Of a stretch of DNA of 64,000 nt, positions 62,641 through 64,000 are shown one piece after another. A model generated the notes under the pieces. The model ran no database searches. It had not been told where the DNA came from and worked only from the letters and a program-made list of their open reading frames with translations. Source of the stretch: Xestospongia muta (lineage: Eukaryota; Porifera; Demospongiae; Haplosclerida; Petrosiidae); assembly GCA_963693285.1 (NCBI GenBank), contig OY848924.1, forward strand, positions 2,904,144-2,968,143, in the 5' to 3' direction. Position 1 is the first letter of the stretch. Every line of letters begins with the position of its first letter. Made by a program: the position numbers and the translations under genes.

Positions 62641-62802
62641 TACAATACTTATACTATACTTACTTTTTCTATATTGTACATTTCTACCATTTTGAAAATA
62701 ATTATTATTAATTTAATGAATACTTAATAAGTAGGCAAAACCGTAATATGCGAGAACTAGTAGGCAAAGACGGAGTAGGCGAACCTGGGATAATCCATAA
62801 GA

Positions 62803-64000
62803 GGAGTGTTGTCATGGTAACTGTAAATCGGCATGGTGACATTACTCAGAATATTAGGAAGAAAGAGTTATTGCTGGTAAGTTAAAGTTTAAAGTGGTCT
62901 GTAGTAGTCATTTTTATAATTATTCTATATATAGGAATGTTGTCGTAGAAACTATAAAAGTGGGTGTGGTAACTTTTCCCAAATATTAGGAAGAAAGTGT
63001 TATTGTAGGTAAGTTAAAGTTTGAAGTTGTCTGTAATAGATGTTTCTATAAATATAATAGACATTTTTATAATTATTCTATATACAGGAGTGTTGTCGAG
63101 GCAACTATAATAGTGGATGTGGTGACTTTCCCAAAATATTAAGAAGAAAGAGTTATTGCTTGTAAATTAAGGTTTGAAGTTGTCTGTAATAGTCATTTTA
63201 ATACTTATTTTATGCATAGGAGTGTTGTCATGGCAACTGTAAAAGTGGGTGTGGTAACTTTTCCCAAATTATTAGAAAAAGAGTTATTGCTGGTAAGTTA
63301 AAGTTTGAAGTTGTCTATAATAGTCATTTTTATAACTCTTTTTTATGTATAAGAGTGTTGTCGTGGCAACTGTAAATGGATGTTGTGACATTACCCAGAA
63401 TATTAGGAAGAAAGAATTATTGCTGGTAAGTTAAGTTTTAAAATTGTCTGTGATGGTTATTTTTATAATTATTTTATGCATAGGAGTGTTGTCATGGCAA
63501 CTGTAAAAGTTGGTGTGATGACTAAATCGAGAATATTAGGAAGAAAGAGTTATTGCTGGTAAGTTAAAGTTTGAAGTTGTCTCTAATATACATTTTTATA
63601 ATTATTCTATATATAGGAATGTTGTCATAGAAACTATAAAAGTGGGTGTGGTCACTTTTCCCAAATATTAGGAAGAAAGTGTTATTGCAGGTTAGTTCAG
63701 TTTTGAAGTTGTCTGTGATGGTCATTTTTATAGTTATTCTATATATATATATATATAGGAGTGTCGTCATAGTAACTGTAAAAGTGGGTGTGGTGACTTT
63801 CCCCAAAATATTAGGAAGAAAGAGTTATTGCTGGTAAGTTAATTTTGAAGTTGTCTGTAATAGTCATTTTTATAACTATTTTATGGATAGGAGTGTTGTC
63901 GTGGCAACTGTAAATAGATGTTGTGACATTACCCAGAATATTAGGAAGAAAGAGTTATTGCTGGTAAGTTAAGTTTTAAAATTGTCTGTGATAGTTATTT
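62803..64000 (+). repeat. Satellite array continuing past the window (copy 2)
   Basis: Same monomer family as 15904-21968, with GTAAGT donors, TATATAG/TACAG acceptors and about 133-bp spacing. At least eight monomers are visible and the array runs off the end. One unit has an expanded (TA)n tract near 63740-63757. Confidence 0.9.

Larger units (their letters stand above)
47271..62802. repeat. Segmental duplication, copy C of 1-15903
   Basis: From about 47271 (TTTAGAATATATAAAG) to the satellite start at about 62803 the sequence is collinear with 1-15903, in the same order and orientation. Shared parts are the ankyrin exons, start region, patatin exons, TIR element and MULE. Differences are the 2214-3113 foldback (only in copy A), the 50546-51382 insert (only in copy C), and complementary deletions in the patatin gene. 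The satellite that follows is also shared. Confidence 0.9.

Overview
This window looks like an AT-rich animal (metazoan) nuclear genome. Its genes are split by many short introns (about 50-60 nt is common) and by some very long ones. Coding exons combine ankyrin repeats, a Roc-COR GTPase, a Death domain and a CARD-like domain. The intergenic and intronic DNA is full of transposons (MULE, Tc1/mariner, hAT-like, CR1/L2-type LINE). A demosponge such as Amphimedon would fit this style, but that is inference and no marker gene proves it.

Layout. The basic locus is a head-to-head gene pair. A minus-strand gene encodes ankyrin repeats, Roc-COR, Death and CARD-like domains. A plus-strand gene encodes ankyrin repeats and a patatin-type phospholipase resembling calcium-independent PLA2 (PLA2G6). 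The two start regions face each other across roughly 0.9 kb of conserved DNA (around 10.0-10.8 kb and 57.0-57.8 kb). The locus is present about twice. 1-10 kb holds the 5' half (ankyrin exons) of one minus-strand gene, whose 3' half lies outside the window. 10.8-27.4 kb holds its patatin partner, now a pseudogene, with a 13.8-kb intron packed with mobile DNA and a 6-kb satellite. 27.8-38.0 kb holds a 5'-truncated Roc-COR-Death-CARD gene containing a 3.55-kb internal tandem duplication. 38.02-38.20 kb holds an orphan patatin tail. 38.7-57.0 kb holds one apparently intact 19-exon ANK-Roc-COR-Death-CARD gene. 57.8-60.3 kb and onward holds the second patatin pseudogene with the same MULE and satellite in its intron.

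The intact minus-strand gene reads in frame through every inferred splice junction and predicts about 1,330 residues. Both patatin copies are broken, and in complementary places: copy 1 keeps the catalytic-serine exon but lacks upstream ankyrin exons, while copy 2 keeps those ankyrin exons but lacks the serine exon. Several transposon insertions can be defined to the base because a paralogous copy keeps the empty site: a 900-bp foldback MULE with 9-bp target duplication, a 609-bp MADF-carrying element, a 379-bp mariner-type MITE that carries a HIRAN-like fragment, and an 837-bp unknown element.

How the genes might work together: Roc-COR/Death/CARD proteins are signalling or innate-immune type receptors, and patatin phospholipases are lipid-cleaving effectors. 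Their repeated head-to-head linkage suggests co-regulation. This is a hypothesis from domain content and position only. No RNA genes or CRISPR arrays were seen.
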